A stretch of DNA of 64,000 bases from Lysobacter sp. cf310 (lineage in GTDB: Bacteria > Pseudomonadota > Gammaproteobacteria > Xanthomonadales > Xanthomonadaceae), in NCBI RefSeq assembly GCF_900114355.1, contig NZ_FOSS01000004.1, positions 572,577-636,576 of the forward strand. The letters run 5' to 3'. Below, in pieces: positions 1-7,729 of this stretch. Every line of letters starts with the position of its first letter. Position 1 is the stretch's first letter. The notes below the pieces were generated by a model, which saw only the letters and a list, made by a program, of their open reading frames with translations, was not told the DNA's origin and searched no databases. Position numbers and translations under genes: made by a program.

Positions 1-2
1 CC

Positions 3-260
3 GAGCCCGATCCGCAGGCCTTGCTGGACGGCCTGCGCGCCGCGCTCGAAGCCGCGCTGGGCCCGCTGATCGGCCGCCTCGGCGACGGCGCCGAACAGCA
101 GGCGCAGTGGCAGGCACGCCTGGTCGAGGCGATCCAGCACATGGGCGAGCGCGGCGCGGTCGCGACCGCGCACGTCCAGCACGCGACCGAACAGCAGTTG
201 CAGCTGCAGCGCGCGCTGGCCGACTTCGCCGACCGCCTCAACGAGCGCACGCCGCGCTGA
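3..260 (+). CDS. 3' end of an unidentified gene
   Basis: The frame is open from the first bases of the window and stops with TGA at 258-260, so this is the C-terminal ~85 residues of a protein that begins upstream. The visible part is rich in Ala, Leu, Gln and Arg with heptad-like spacing, consistent with an amphipathic helix or coiled coil. There is no recognisable catalytic motif. The stop overlaps the ATG of the next gene by one base, which suggests one transcript and translational coupling. A TTG at 21 could be taken as a start, but reading on from the window edge is more likely. I do not recognise the family. Confidence 0.6.
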   Translation, partial: EPDPQALLDGLRAALEAALGPLIGRLGDGAEQQAQWQARLVEAIQHMGERGAVATAHVQHATEQQLQLQRALADFADRLNERTPR

Positions 261-961
261 TGGGAACCGTCGACTACAGCGAACTCGACCGCGCCCTGCG
301 CGAGAGCGCGGCCGACCGCCGGCTCGACAACGAGGAGAAGTTCGAGCTGCGCGAGCTGGGCGCGCGCCTGGATCCCGAACGCGTGCGCTACCTGCGCAAC
401 CGCGCCTTCGACATGGCGCGCGAACTGATCGTGGAGCGTCCGGCCGAATGCCTGGATGCGTTGCGCTGGCTGGAACAGGTGGTGCGCACCCTGGATGTGG
501 TCGGAGCCGCGCCCAGCATCGAGTCCAGCGCCTGTTTCACCCCGGGCGACGATTGCCTGCGCAAGCTGCGCGCGCTGTGCATGGGCGCGCGCCGCAGCGT
601 GGATATCTGCGTTTACACGATCTCCGACGACCGCATCACCGAGGCGATCCTGGACTGCCACCGGCGCGGCGTCGCGGTGCGTCTGCTCACCGACAACGAC
701 AAGCGCTACGACGACGGCAGCGACATCGCGCGCCTGCGCGAGCTCGGGGTGACGGTGCGGATCGACGACAGCCCCTTCCACATGCACCACAAGTTCGCTC
801 TGTTCGACGGCCGCACCCTCGCCAACGGCAGCTTCAACTGGACCCGCAGCGCCAGCACCGGCAACCAGGAGAACCTGGTGGTGACCGACGACCCGGCCCT
901 GGTGCGCAGCTTCGCCGGCCGCTTCGAGACCCTGTGGGACAAGTTCGCGCAGGGCTACTGA
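260..961 (+). CDS. Single-HKD phospholipase D-like protein
   Basis: The product has 233 aa. Residues 1-85 are mostly helical and of unknown function. Residues 90-230 form one PLD-type domain with a complete HKD motif: H176-x-K178, D183 and the following G190-S191-x-N193. One HKD motif per chain is the layout of Nuc endonuclease and mitochondrial PLD-like proteins, which act as dimers, so either a phosphodiesterase/nuclease or a cardiolipin-type hydrolase is possible. No signal peptide is visible. The ATG at 260 overlaps the preceding stop and is preferred over an in-frame start at 107 that would lie inside the previous gene. It lies 136 bases before oleB on the same strand; a link to olefin synthesis is not shown. 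Confidence 0.8.
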   Translation: MGTVDYSELDRALRESAADRRLDNEEKFELRELGARLDPERVRYLRNRAFDMARELIVERPAECLDALRWLEQVVRTLDVVGAAPSIESSACFTPGDDCLRKLRALCMGARRSVDICVYTISDDRITEAILDCHRRGVAVRLLTDNDKRYDDGSDIARLRELGVTVRIDDSPFHMHHKFALFDGRTLANGSFNWTRSASTGNQENLVVTDDPALVRSFAGRFETLWDKFAQGY

Positions 962-1097
962 GCGCCGCTCCTGCCCCAGGGCCAGGCGAATCGGGCCTTT
1001 TCGCGCCCGAAATCCCCCGCGCCGCCGCAATGCGACCGATAATGGCGCCCCTGTCCGCCCGGCCCGCGCTCCTGCGCGGGCGCCGCACGAGCCACCG

Positions 1098-2000
1098 ATG
1101 ACGTCGATCCGCGATCTCCCCGACTACCCGTTCCAGCCGCAACGTTTCGAGGTCCGTCCGGGCATCGCGATGAGCTACCTCGACCAGGGGCCCAAGGACG
1201 GCGAGGTCGTGGTGATGCTGCACGGCAATCCGTCGTGGAGCTATTACTGGCGTAAGCTGGTGCTGGGCCTGCGCGATCGCTACCGCTGCATCGTGCCCGA
1301 CCACGTCGGCATGGGCCTGTCCGACAAGCCGCGCGACGATCGCTACACCTACACCCTGCAGTCGCGCGTCGACGACGTCGAACGCCTGCTGCAGTACCTG
1401 CGCATCGACGGCCCGATCACCCTGGCGGTGCACGACTGGGGCGGCGGCATCGGCTTCGGTTGGGGCCTGAAGCACTCCGATCAGATCAAGCGCCTGGTCA
1501 TCACCAACACCGGCGCCTTCCCGCTGCCGTCGGCCAAGCCCTTGCCGAAGCGCCTGCGCCTGGGCCGCGACTCGGCGATCGGCACCGGCCTGATCCGCGG
1601 CCTCAACGCCTTCGCCGGCAGCGCCGCGCGCGTGGGCGTGGTCTCGCCGATGCCGCGCGCGGTGCGCCGCGCTTATCTGGCGCCGTACGACTCCTGGGCC
1701 AACCGCATCGCGACCTCGCGTTTCGTGCAGGACATTCCGCTGGCCGAGGGCGACGCGGCCTGGCCGCTGGTCCAGGCCATGGGCCGCAAGCTGCCCGAGT
1801 ACGCCGACCGTCCGGCCTTCATCGGCTGGGGCCTGCGCGATTTCGTGTTCGATCACCACTTCCTCAAGGGCTTCACCGACGCGCTGCCGCAGGCGCAGGT
1901 GCGCGCTTTCGAGGACGCCGGCCACTACGTGCTGGAAGACAAAGCCGCCGTGCTGGTGCCGGAGATCCGCGCCTTCCTCGACGGCCATCCGATCGGCTGA
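1098..2000 (+). CDS. oleB: OleB, beta-lactone decarboxylase (alpha/beta hydrolase)
   Basis: The product is a 300-aa alpha/beta-hydrolase of the haloalkane-dehalogenase type. HGNP at 42-45 gives the oxyanion-hole region, D113 in the VHDWGG turn is the expected nucleophile, and H276 near the C-terminus is the catalytic base. In characterised Ole systems OleB decarboxylates the cis-beta-lactone made by OleC to give the cis-olefin and CO2. The immediate downstream genes oleC and oleD support this call over a generic dehalogenase or epoxide hydrolase. OleA, the thiolase that condenses two acyl-CoAs, is not visible in the window. A REP-like inverted repeat lies between this gene and oleC. Confidence 0.9.
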   Translation: MTSIRDLPDYPFQPQRFEVRPGIAMSYLDQGPKDGEVVVMLHGNPSWSYYWRKLVLGLRDRYRCIVPDHVGMGLSDKPRDDRYTYTLQSRVDDVERLLQYLRIDGPITLAVHDWGGGIGFGWGLKHSDQIKRLVITNTGAFPLPSAKPLPKRLRLGRDSAIGTGLIRGLNAFAGSAARVGVVSPMPRAVRRAYLAPYDSWANRIATSRFVQDIPLAEGDAAWPLVQAMGRKLPEYADRPAFIGWGLRDFVFDHHFLKGFTDALPQAQVRAFEDAGHYVLEDKAAVLVPEIRAFLDGHPIG

Positions 2001-2031
2001 TCGCGTCGGCGGCGTGCGCCGCGCTCGCCTT

Positions 2032-2112
2032 CTGCGGGAGCGGCGCAACTCGCGATTGGTCTCCCGCTTGCGTCGCGACCGGCAGCCAATCGCGGCTGAC
2101 GCCGCTCCCACG
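2032..2112. repeat. REP-like inverted repeat, copy A
   Basis: Arms resembling GGGAGCGGCG...CGCGATTGG and CCAATCGCGGCTGACGCCGCTCCC face each other around a short variable centre, giving a long hairpin. Related copies lie at 18198-18284 and 45768-45869. It sits in the oleB-oleC intergenic space, where it could attenuate transcription or stabilise upstream mRNA. Confidence 0.8.
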
Positions 2113-2150
2113 GGGGGGCGATGCGGCAGCTCGGATTCGCCCGGACCCCC

Positions 2151-2156
2151 TACAAT
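2151..2156 (+). promoter_or_regulatory. Candidate -10 box (TACAAT) of oleC
   Basis: TACAAT ends exactly six bases before the oleC ATG at 2163, and there is no Shine-Dalgarno sequence between them. If it is used as a -10 element, transcription would begin at or next to the A of the ATG, giving a leaderless mRNA. No strong -35 is visible. The same arrangement occurs before ubiJ. Confidence 0.4.
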
Positions 2157-2162
2157 CCACGC

Positions 2163-3863
2163 ATGAGCAACGAACCCTCCGCGGCGGACACCGCCACGCG
2201 CGCGCCGGGCGCGCCCTGCAATATCGCCGCCTCCTTGCCGCGCCGCGCCGCCGAGGCGCCCGAGCGCGTGGCGATGCGTTGCCCGGGCACGCGCGACGCC
2301 GATGGCTTGCCGCGTTACGACCAGGTCCTGACCTACGCCGAGCTCGACGCGCGCAGCGACGCGATCGCGGCCGGCCTGGCCAAGCGCGGCATCGTGCGTG
2401 GCACCCGCACCGTGATCATGGTGCGGCCCTCGCCCGAGTTCTTCCTGCTGATGTTCGCCCTGTTCAAGGCCGGCGCGGTGCCGGTGCTGGTGGACCCGGG
2501 CATCGACAAGCGCGCGCTGCGCCAATGCCTGGACGAGGCGCTGCCGGAGGCCTTCATCGGCATTCCGCTCGCGCATATCGCGCGGGTGATCTTGCGTTGG
2601 GCGCGGACCGCGCGCATCCGCATCAGCACCGGCCGCCGCGCCTGGCTCGCCGACGCGACCCTGGCCGAAGTCGAGCGCGACGGCGCCGGCGCCGGCGGTC
2701 AGCTCGCCGATACCCAGCCCGACGACGTCGCCGCGATCCTGTTCACCAGCGGCTCCACCGGCGTGCCCAAGGGCGTGGTCTACCGCCATCGCCATTTCGT
2801 CGCCCAGATCGAAATGATGGGCCAGGCCTTCGGCATCGTGCCCGGCGGCGTCGATCTGCCGACCTTCCCGCCGTTCGCTTTGTTCGATCCGGCCCTGGGT
2901 CTGACCTCGATCATTCCCGACATGGACCCGACACGGCCCGCGCAGGCCGATCCGCGCAAGCTGCACGATGCGATCGCGCGCTACGGCGTCGACCAACTCT
3001 TCGGCTCGCCCGCGCTGATGGCGGTGCTGGTCAAGCACGGCGCGCCGCTGACCGGCCTCAAGCGCGTGACCTCGGCCGGCGCGCCGGTGCCGCCCGACAC
3101 GGTCGCGGCGCTGCGCGCGCTGCTGCCCGAGGACGCCCAGCTGTGGACGCCCTACGGCGCCACCGAATGCCTGCCGGTGGCGGTGATCGAAGGTCGCGAG
3201 CTGCAGTCCACGCGTGCGGCCACCGAAGCCGGCGCCGGCACCTGCGTCGGCCATGCGGTGGCGCCCAACGAGATCCGCATCATCGCCATCGACGACGCGC
3301 CGATCGCGCAGTGGTCGGACGCGCGTACGCTCGCGGCCGGCGAAGTCGGCGAGATCACCGTGGCCGGCCCGACCGCGACCGACAGCTATTTCAATCGCGA
3401 AGCCGCGACCCGCATCGCCAAGATCCGCGAAACCCTGGACGACGGCAGCGAGCGCGTGGTCCATCGCATGGGCGACCTGGGCTACTTCGACGGCGAAGGC
3501 CGGCTGTGGTTCTGCGGGCGCAAGACCCATCGCGTCGAAACCGCGCAGGGCCCGCTCTACACCGAGCAGGTCGAGCCGGTGTTCAACGCCCATCCGCAGG
3601 TGCGGCGCACCGCGCTGGTCGGTGTCGGCGCCGCCGGCGCGCAACGGCCGGTGCTGTGCGTGGAGCTGGCCGAGGGCGTGCACGCGCGCGACTGGCCCGC
3701 GATCGAGCGCGCGCTGCGCGCGATCGGCGCGGCGCACGCGCATACCGCGGGCATCGCCGATTTCCTGCGCCACCCGCGCTTTCCGGTCGATATCCGCCAC
3801 AACGCCAAGATCGGTCGCGAAAAGCTCGCGATCTGGGCCGCCAAAGAGGGAGCGTGGAGATGA
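2163..3863 (+). CDS. oleC: OleC, olefin beta-lactone synthetase
   Basis: The product has 566 aa and belongs to the AMP-binding (ANL) superfamily. The P-loop-like motif [11 protein letters not shown] is near residue 195, followed by WTPYGATE near 335, and a C-terminal subdomain ends with a conserved basic segment around NAKIGREKL. OleC uses ATP to close 2-alkyl-3-hydroxyalkanoic acids, made by OleA and OleD, into beta-lactones that OleB decarboxylates. It is not an acyl-CoA ligase although it has that fold. The ATG at 2163 was chosen rather than one 14 codons upstream because it begins the expected N-terminus and lies just after a -10-like box. Its stop overlaps the oleD start as ATGA, so oleC-oleD are co-translated. 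Confidence 0.92.
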   Translation: MSNEPSAADTATRAPGAPCNIAASLPRRAAEAPERVAMRCPGTRDADGLPRYDQVLTYAELDARSDAIAAGLAKRGIVRGTRTVIMVRPSPEFFLLMFALFKAGAVPVLVDPGIDKRALRQCLDEALPEAFIGIPLAHIARVILRWARTARIRISTGRRAWLADATLAEVERDGAGAGGQLADTQPDDVAAILFTSGSTGVPKGVVYRHRHFVAQIEMMGQAFGIVPGGVDLPTFPPFALFDPALGLTSIIPDMDPTRPAQADPRKLHDAIARYGVDQLFGSPALMAVLVKHGAPLTGLKRVTSAGAPVPPDTVAALRALLPEDAQLWTPYGATECLPVAVIEGRELQSTRAATEAGAGTCVGHAVAPNEIRIIAIDDAPIAQWSDARTLAAGEVGEITVAGPTATDSYFNREAATRIAKIRETLDDGSERVVHRMGDLGYFDGEGRLWFCGRKTHRVETAQGPLYTEQVEPVFNAHPQVRRTALVGVGAAGAQRPVLCVELAEGVHARDWPAIERALRAIGAAHAHTAGIADFLRHPRFPVDIRHNAKIGREKLAIWAAKEGAWR

Positions 3864-4849
3864 AGGTACTGGTCACCGGCGGCGGTGGTTTTCTCGGCCA
3901 GGCCCTGTGCCGCGGCCTGGTCGAGCGCGGCTATGAGGTCGTCAGTTTCAACCGCGGCCACTATCCGGCCCTGGACGCGCTGGGCGTGATCCAGATCCAG
4001 GGCGATCTGGCCGATCGCGAGGCGGTGATCGCGGCCGCGCGCGGTTGCGAAGCGGTGTTCCACAACGCCGCCAAGGCCGGCGCCTGGGGCAGCTACGACA
4101 GCTATCACCAGGCCAACGTGGTCGGTACCGACCACGTGCTCGCGGCTTGCCGCACGCATGCGATCGGGCGCCTGGTCTATACCTCCACGCCCAGCGTCAC
4201 CCACCGCGCGACCCATCCGGTGGAAGGCGGCACCGCCGACAACGTGCCCTACGGCGAAGGCTTCAAGGCGCCGTACGCGACCACCAAGACCATCGCCGAG
4301 AAAGCGGTGCTGGCCGCGAACGCGTCCACGCTGGCCACCGTCGCGCTGCGCCCGCGCCTGATCTGGGGCGTGGGCGACAACCAGCTGCTGCCGCGCCTGG
4401 TCGCGCGCGCGCGGGCCGGACGCCTGCGCTTCGTCGGCGACGGCTACAACAAGGTCGACACCACCTATATCGACAACGCCGCGCAGGCGCATTTCGACGC
4501 CTTCGATCATCTGGCGCCCGGCGCGGCCTGCGCGGGGCGCGCCTACTTCATCAGCAACGGCGAACCCAAGACCATGCGCGAGACCTTGAACGGCCTGCTC
4601 GCCGCGGTCGGCGCGCCGCAGGTCGACAAGACCCTGCCGTTCGGCGCGGCGTACGCGATCGGCGCGGTCTGCGAAGGTTTGTGGCATGCCTTGCCGCTGA
4701 AGGGCGAGCCGCCGATGACGCGCTTCCTGGCCGAACAGCTGGCGACCTCGCATTGGTACGACATGGCCCCGGCGACCCGCGATTTCGGCTATGTGCCGCG
4801 GGTGAGCTTTCACGAAGGCCTCACCCGGCTGAAGGCCGCCTGCACGTAA
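3860..4849 (+). CDS. oleD: OleD, 2-alkyl-3-oxoalkanoate reductase
   Basis: The product has 329 aa and is an extended short-chain dehydrogenase. The NAD(P)-binding turn GGGGFLG lies at residues 7-13, and the catalytic YxxxK is Y139/K143 with the upstream Ser in TSTPSV near 109-112. OleD reduces the beta-ketoacid produced by OleA to the beta-hydroxyacid that OleC cyclises. The four-base ATGA overlap with oleC and the oleB-oleC-oleD order make the call firm. It is probably the last gene of the olefin operon, because the next gene lies 93 bases on and has its own ribosome-binding site. Confidence 0.92.
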   Translation: MKVLVTGGGGFLGQALCRGLVERGYEVVSFNRGHYPALDALGVIQIQGDLADREAVIAAARGCEAVFHNAAKAGAWGSYDSYHQANVVGTDHVLAACRTHAIGRLVYTSTPSVTHRATHPVEGGTADNVPYGEGFKAPYATTKTIAEKAVLAANASTLATVALRPRLIWGVGDNQLLPRLVARARAGRLRFVGDGYNKVDTTYIDNAAQAHFDAFDHLAPGAACAGRAYFISNGEPKTMRETLNGLLAAVGAPQVDKTLPFGAAYAIGAVCEGLWHALPLKGEPPMTRFLAEQLATSHWYDMAPATRDFGYVPRVSFHEGLTRLKAACT

Positions 4850-4942
4850 ACGGGCGTCGTCACCGCCTGAGCACCTGCGACTGAGCACGATCGGGGCACA
4901 CCCTCGGTCCTGCCTGGTGCAGGGCCTCCTCAGGAGATCTCC

Positions 4943-5101
4943 ATGCTCAGTTACGCCGTCATCTTCTTCATCATCGCCATCGTCGCCGCGGTCCTGGGCT
5001 TCAGCGGCATCGCCGGCGCCGCCACCAACATCGCCTGGATCCTGTTCGTCGTCTTCGTGATCCTGGCCATCATCTCGCTGCTGCGCGGCCGCAAGGTCTG
5101 A
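4943..5101 (+). CDS. Small DUF1328 (YtjA-like) membrane protein
   Basis: This 52-aa ORF starts at ATG 4943 with AGGAG at 4932-4936 ahead of it. The protein is almost all hydrophobic, with two transmembrane stretches (about residues 4-24 and 28-46) separated by a [11 protein letters not shown] turn, and ends in a basic RGRKV tail. This is the typical form and length of the DUF1328/UPF0391 family, small inner-membrane proteins of unknown function that are often stress-induced. A strong hairpin follows the stop. The ORF is short, but sequence and ribosome-binding site both support it. Confidence 0.85.
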   Translation: MLSYAVIFFIIAIVAAVLGFSGIAGAATNIAWILFVVFVILAIISLLRGRKV

Positions 5102-5125
5102 GCCGCCGGACCGGGCGGTGCTGAA

Positions 5126-5163
5126 CGCAGTCCCGGCCCGCTCGCGGGCCGGGACACTGCGGT
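5126..5163 (+). terminator. GC-rich hairpin after the DUF1328 gene
   Basis: GTCCCGGCCCG (5130-5140) pairs perfectly with CGGGCCGGGAC (5145-5155) across a CTCG loop, and flanking bases extend the stem with a small bulge. No U-tract follows, so an intrinsic terminator is possible but imperfect. Confidence 0.5.
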
Positions 5164-5187
5164 CTCGGGCCCGCCGGGGCGCGGGGC

Positions 5188-5193
5188 TACAAT
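5188..5193 (+). promoter_or_regulatory. Candidate -10 box (TACAAT) of ubiJ
   Basis: TACAAT ends six bases before the ubiJ ATG at 5200 with no Shine-Dalgarno sequence, the same geometry as at oleC. A leaderless ubiJ transcript is predicted if this box is functional. Confidence 0.4.
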
Positions 5194-5199
5194 GAGCGC

Positions 5200-5859
5200 A
5201 TGAACACCTCCGCAGACGCCCTGTTCCCGCCCAAACTCAAAAGCTACGCCGGGGGCGCGCTGGAAGCCGCGCTCAACCGCGCGCTGGCGCTGGACCCCGA
5301 TACGCGCGACGCGCTGCGCACCCTGGACGGCCGCCGCGTCGCCCTGCACCTGGCAGCACCGCCGCTGGCGCTGCAGGTGCGCGTGGACGGCGACCGCCTG
5401 CGGGTGGGCCCGGTCGAGGCCGAGGTGGAAGCCGATCTGTCGGTGCGCAGCACCCTGGCGGGGCTGGTCTCGCAACTGCCGTTCCTGCGCAACGACGACG
5501 CGCCGCCGGTCGGCAAGCTGCGCATCGAGGGCGACGCCGACCTGGCCCGCCGCCTGCAGCGCCTGGCCGAGCGTTTCGATCCGGACTGGCAGGGTTCGCT
5601 GACCGGCGTGTTCGGCGAGGTGATGGGCGTGCAGATCGCCAACGCGGTGGCCGGCGGGCTGCGCCACGCGCGCGGCGCGGCCGGCGCCTTCGCCCGCAAC
5701 GCGGCCGAATTCGTCACCGAGGAATCGCGCGACGTGGTCGCGCGCGACGAGCTCAACGCCTTCCACGACGACGTCGACGCGGTGCGCGACGACGTCGAGC
5801 GCGCCAGCGCGCGCGTAGCGCGCCTGCGCGAGCGCATCGCCGCGCGGAGCGGCGCATGA
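5200..5859 (+). CDS. ubiJ: UbiJ-like ubiquinone biosynthesis accessory factor (SCP2 fold)
   Basis: The product has 219 aa. Residues ~15-130 match the SCP2 sterol-carrier-like domain of UbiJ, including the segment [16 protein letters not shown] and the following DPDWQ. Residues ~165-215 form a charged helix or coiled coil. UbiJ helps assemble the Ubi complex and is thought to bind the lipid side chain of ubiquinone intermediates. The gene overlaps ubiB by four bases (ATGA), the classic ubiJ-ubiB arrangement, although ubiE is not adjacent here. Sequence conservation in this family is weak, so the context carries much of the call. Confidence 0.85.
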   Translation: MNTSADALFPPKLKSYAGGALEAALNRALALDPDTRDALRTLDGRRVALHLAAPPLALQVRVDGDRLRVGPVEAEVEADLSVRSTLAGLVSQLPFLRNDDAPPVGKLRIEGDADLARRLQRLAERFDPDWQGSLTGVFGEVMGVQIANAVAGGLRHARGAAGAFARNAAEFVTEESRDVVARDELNAFHDDVDAVRDDVERASARVARLRERIAARSGA

Positions 5860-7520
5860 AGTCGGCGTTGCGCGCCTGGCGCATCGGCCGGGTTCTGCTG
5901 CGTTACCGGCTCGACGACCTGCTCGACGGCACCCCGGCCGAGCGCTGGCTCAAGCTCGCGCGTCCGTTCGTGCCGCGCGCCTCGGCCGAGATCGCGGCGA
6001 TGTCGCGCGGCGCGCGCCTGCGCCTGGTGCTGCAGGAGCTGGGCCCGATCTTCGTCAAGTTCGGCCAGATCCTGTCCACCCGTCGCGACCTGGTGCCGCC
6101 GGACGTGGCGATCGAACTGGCGCTGCTGCAGGACCGGGTCAAACCCTTCGACGGCGAGGCCGCGCGCGCGATCGTCGAGACCGCGCTGGAACGCAGCATC
6201 GCCGAGGCCTTCGAGGCCTTCGACACCACCCCGCTGGCTTCGGCCTCGATCGCCCAGGTGCACGCGGCGATCCTGCCCGGCGGCCGCGAGGTGGTGGTCA
6301 AGGTGCTGCGCCCCAACATCGAAAAGCAGATCGCCGGCGACATCGCCCTGCTCAAGACCATCGCCAGCGTGGTCGACCGCGCCCATCCCAGCGCCGACAA
6401 GATCCGTCCGCGCGAGATCGTGGCCGAGATCGAGAGCACCCTGGCCGCCGAGCTGGACCTGCAGCGCGAGGGCGCCAACGCCAGCGTGCTGCGCCGGTTC
6501 TGGAAGGACAGCGAAGACCTCTACGTGCCCGAGGTGATCTGGTCGCACACCGCCGAGCGCGCCCTGACCCTGGAGCGCGTGTACGGCATTCCGTCCGACG
6601 ACATCGCCGCGCTCGACGCCGCCGGCATCGACCGCAGCGCGCTGGCGGCCAAGGGCGTGCGGGTGTTCTACACCCAGGTGTTCCGCGACAACTTCTTCCA
6701 TGCCGACGCCCACGCCGGCAACATCTGGGTCGACAGCGATCCCAAGCGCAAGAGCAATCCGCGCTTCATCGCCCTGGACTTCGGCATCATGGGCCAGCTC
6801 TCCGACGAGGATCAGTACTACCTCGCCGAGAACTTCATGGCGATCTTCAACCGCGACTACCGCCGCATCGCCGAGTTGCACGTGCAGGCCGGCTGGATGC
6901 CCGCGCATATCCGCATCGACGAACTCGAGGCGGCCACGCGCGCGGTCTGCGAGCCCTATTTCACGCGCCCGCTCAGCGAGATCTCGCTGGCCGAGGTGCT
7001 GGTCAAGCTGTTCCGTACCGCGCAGCGCTACGAGCTGACCCTGCAGCCGCAGCTGATCCTGCTGCAGAAGACCCTGCTCAACATCGAGGGCGTGGGCCGC
7101 TTGCTCGACCCCAAGCTCGACATCTGGGCGGTGGCGCGGCCGGTGCTGCAACGCATCCTGGTCGAACGCTACAGCCCGCAGCGCCTGGCCTCGGAATTCC
7201 GTAAGCGCCTGCCCGAGCTGGTTACGCATGCACCCGAGATGCCGCGCCTGCTGCACGCCTGGCTGACCCAGCAGGTCAGCGGCGGCCACGAGCTGCGCAT
7301 GCGTTCGCAGGACCTGGCCGAGCTCACGCGCACGGTGAAGGACGCGCAGCGGCGCACGGTCGCGGCGATCCTGGGCACCGGCCTGTTGATCGTGGCGGCG
7401 GTGCTGTATGGCCTGGAAGCCGGCGGTCCGCGCTTCTGGTCGATCCCGGCCTCGTCGTGGATCGCGGGCATCGGCGGTTTGTGGGCGCTGCTGGCGGCGT
7501 GGCCGCGGCGCAGCGCTTAG
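5856..7520 (+). CDS. ubiB: UbiB, ABC1/ADCK-type kinase-like ATPase for ubiquinone synthesis
   Basis: The product has 554 aa, close to the family's usual ~545. The KxGQ motif (KFGQ, residues 68-71) that replaces the normal P-loop is present. An Ala-rich loop follows ([11 protein letters not shown]), then the catalytic-loop-like HADAHAGN and the metal-binding LDFG. The last ~55 residues hold two hydrophobic segments that anchor the protein in the inner membrane. UbiB is required for ubiquinone synthesis, probably by using ATP to extract lipid intermediates. It is translationally coupled to ubiJ and followed by a repeat element that may act as a terminator between it and the convergent M16 gene. 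Confidence 0.93.
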   Translation: MKSALRAWRIGRVLLRYRLDDLLDGTPAERWLKLARPFVPRASAEIAAMSRGARLRLVLQELGPIFVKFGQILSTRRDLVPPDVAIELALLQDRVKPFDGEAARAIVETALERSIAEAFEAFDTTPLASASIAQVHAAILPGGREVVVKVLRPNIEKQIAGDIALLKTIASVVDRAHPSADKIRPREIVAEIESTLAAELDLQREGANASVLRRFWKDSEDLYVPEVIWSHTAERALTLERVYGIPSDDIAALDAAGIDRSALAAKGVRVFYTQVFRDNFFHADAHAGNIWVDSDPKRKSNPRFIALDFGIMGQLSDEDQYYLAENFMAIFNRDYRRIAELHVQAGWMPAHIRIDELEAATRAVCEPYFTRPLSEISLAEVLVKLFRTAQRYELTLQPQLILLQKTLLNIEGVGRLLDPKLDIWAVARPVLQRILVERYSPQRLASEFRKRLPELVTHAPEMPRLLHAWLTQQVSGGHELRMRSQDLAELTRTVKDAQRRTVAAILGTGLLIVAAVLYGLEAGGPRFWSIPASSWIAGIGGLWALLAAWPRRSA

Positions 7521-7542
7521 TCGCTACGCGGTCCGGGCGTAG

Positions 7543-7706
7543 AGCAAATCCCCCTCAATCCCCCTCTACAAAGGGGGAGGACAAGCATCATTTTTTAATG
7601 GGAGAGGCACGCCCTGTTGTCGAAGCGCGAGACAAGCGGGTGCAGCGAAGCATTCCGACGCGTGCGGTTCCTCCCTTTGTAGAGGGGGGCTAGGGGGGAT
7701 TTGCTT
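7543..7706. repeat. MITE-like element with ~36-base terminal inverted repeats
   Basis: The left arm (7543-7580, beginning AGCAAATCCCCCTC) is nearly the reverse complement of the right arm (7670-7706, ending GGGGGATTTGCT). Each arm also contains a small hairpin around CTACAAAGGGGG. The ~90-base centre has no coding potential. Related arms occur at 14760-14870, 14891-14930 and 46444-46485. It lies between the convergent genes ubiB and the M16 peptidase, and its stem could terminate transcription from both sides. Confidence 0.75.
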
Positions 7707-7729
7707 TCGCGCCTACTTGCGAGCGCCGG

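Noticed and set aside
834..3800. Very long open frame on the minus strand opposite oleB and oleC
   Set aside because: It is the antisense shadow expected at this GC content: its translation is Arg/Ala/Gly/His-rich without a known domain, and the plus-strand genes are unmistakable.
1..4849. oleA inside the window
   Set aside because: No thiolase-type sequence is present in the first 5 kb; the partial gene at the left edge is a helical C-terminus without thiolase motifs.
7543..7706. Complete insertion sequence
   Set aside because: There are terminal inverted repeats but no room for a transposase, so it was listed as a MITE-like repeat.
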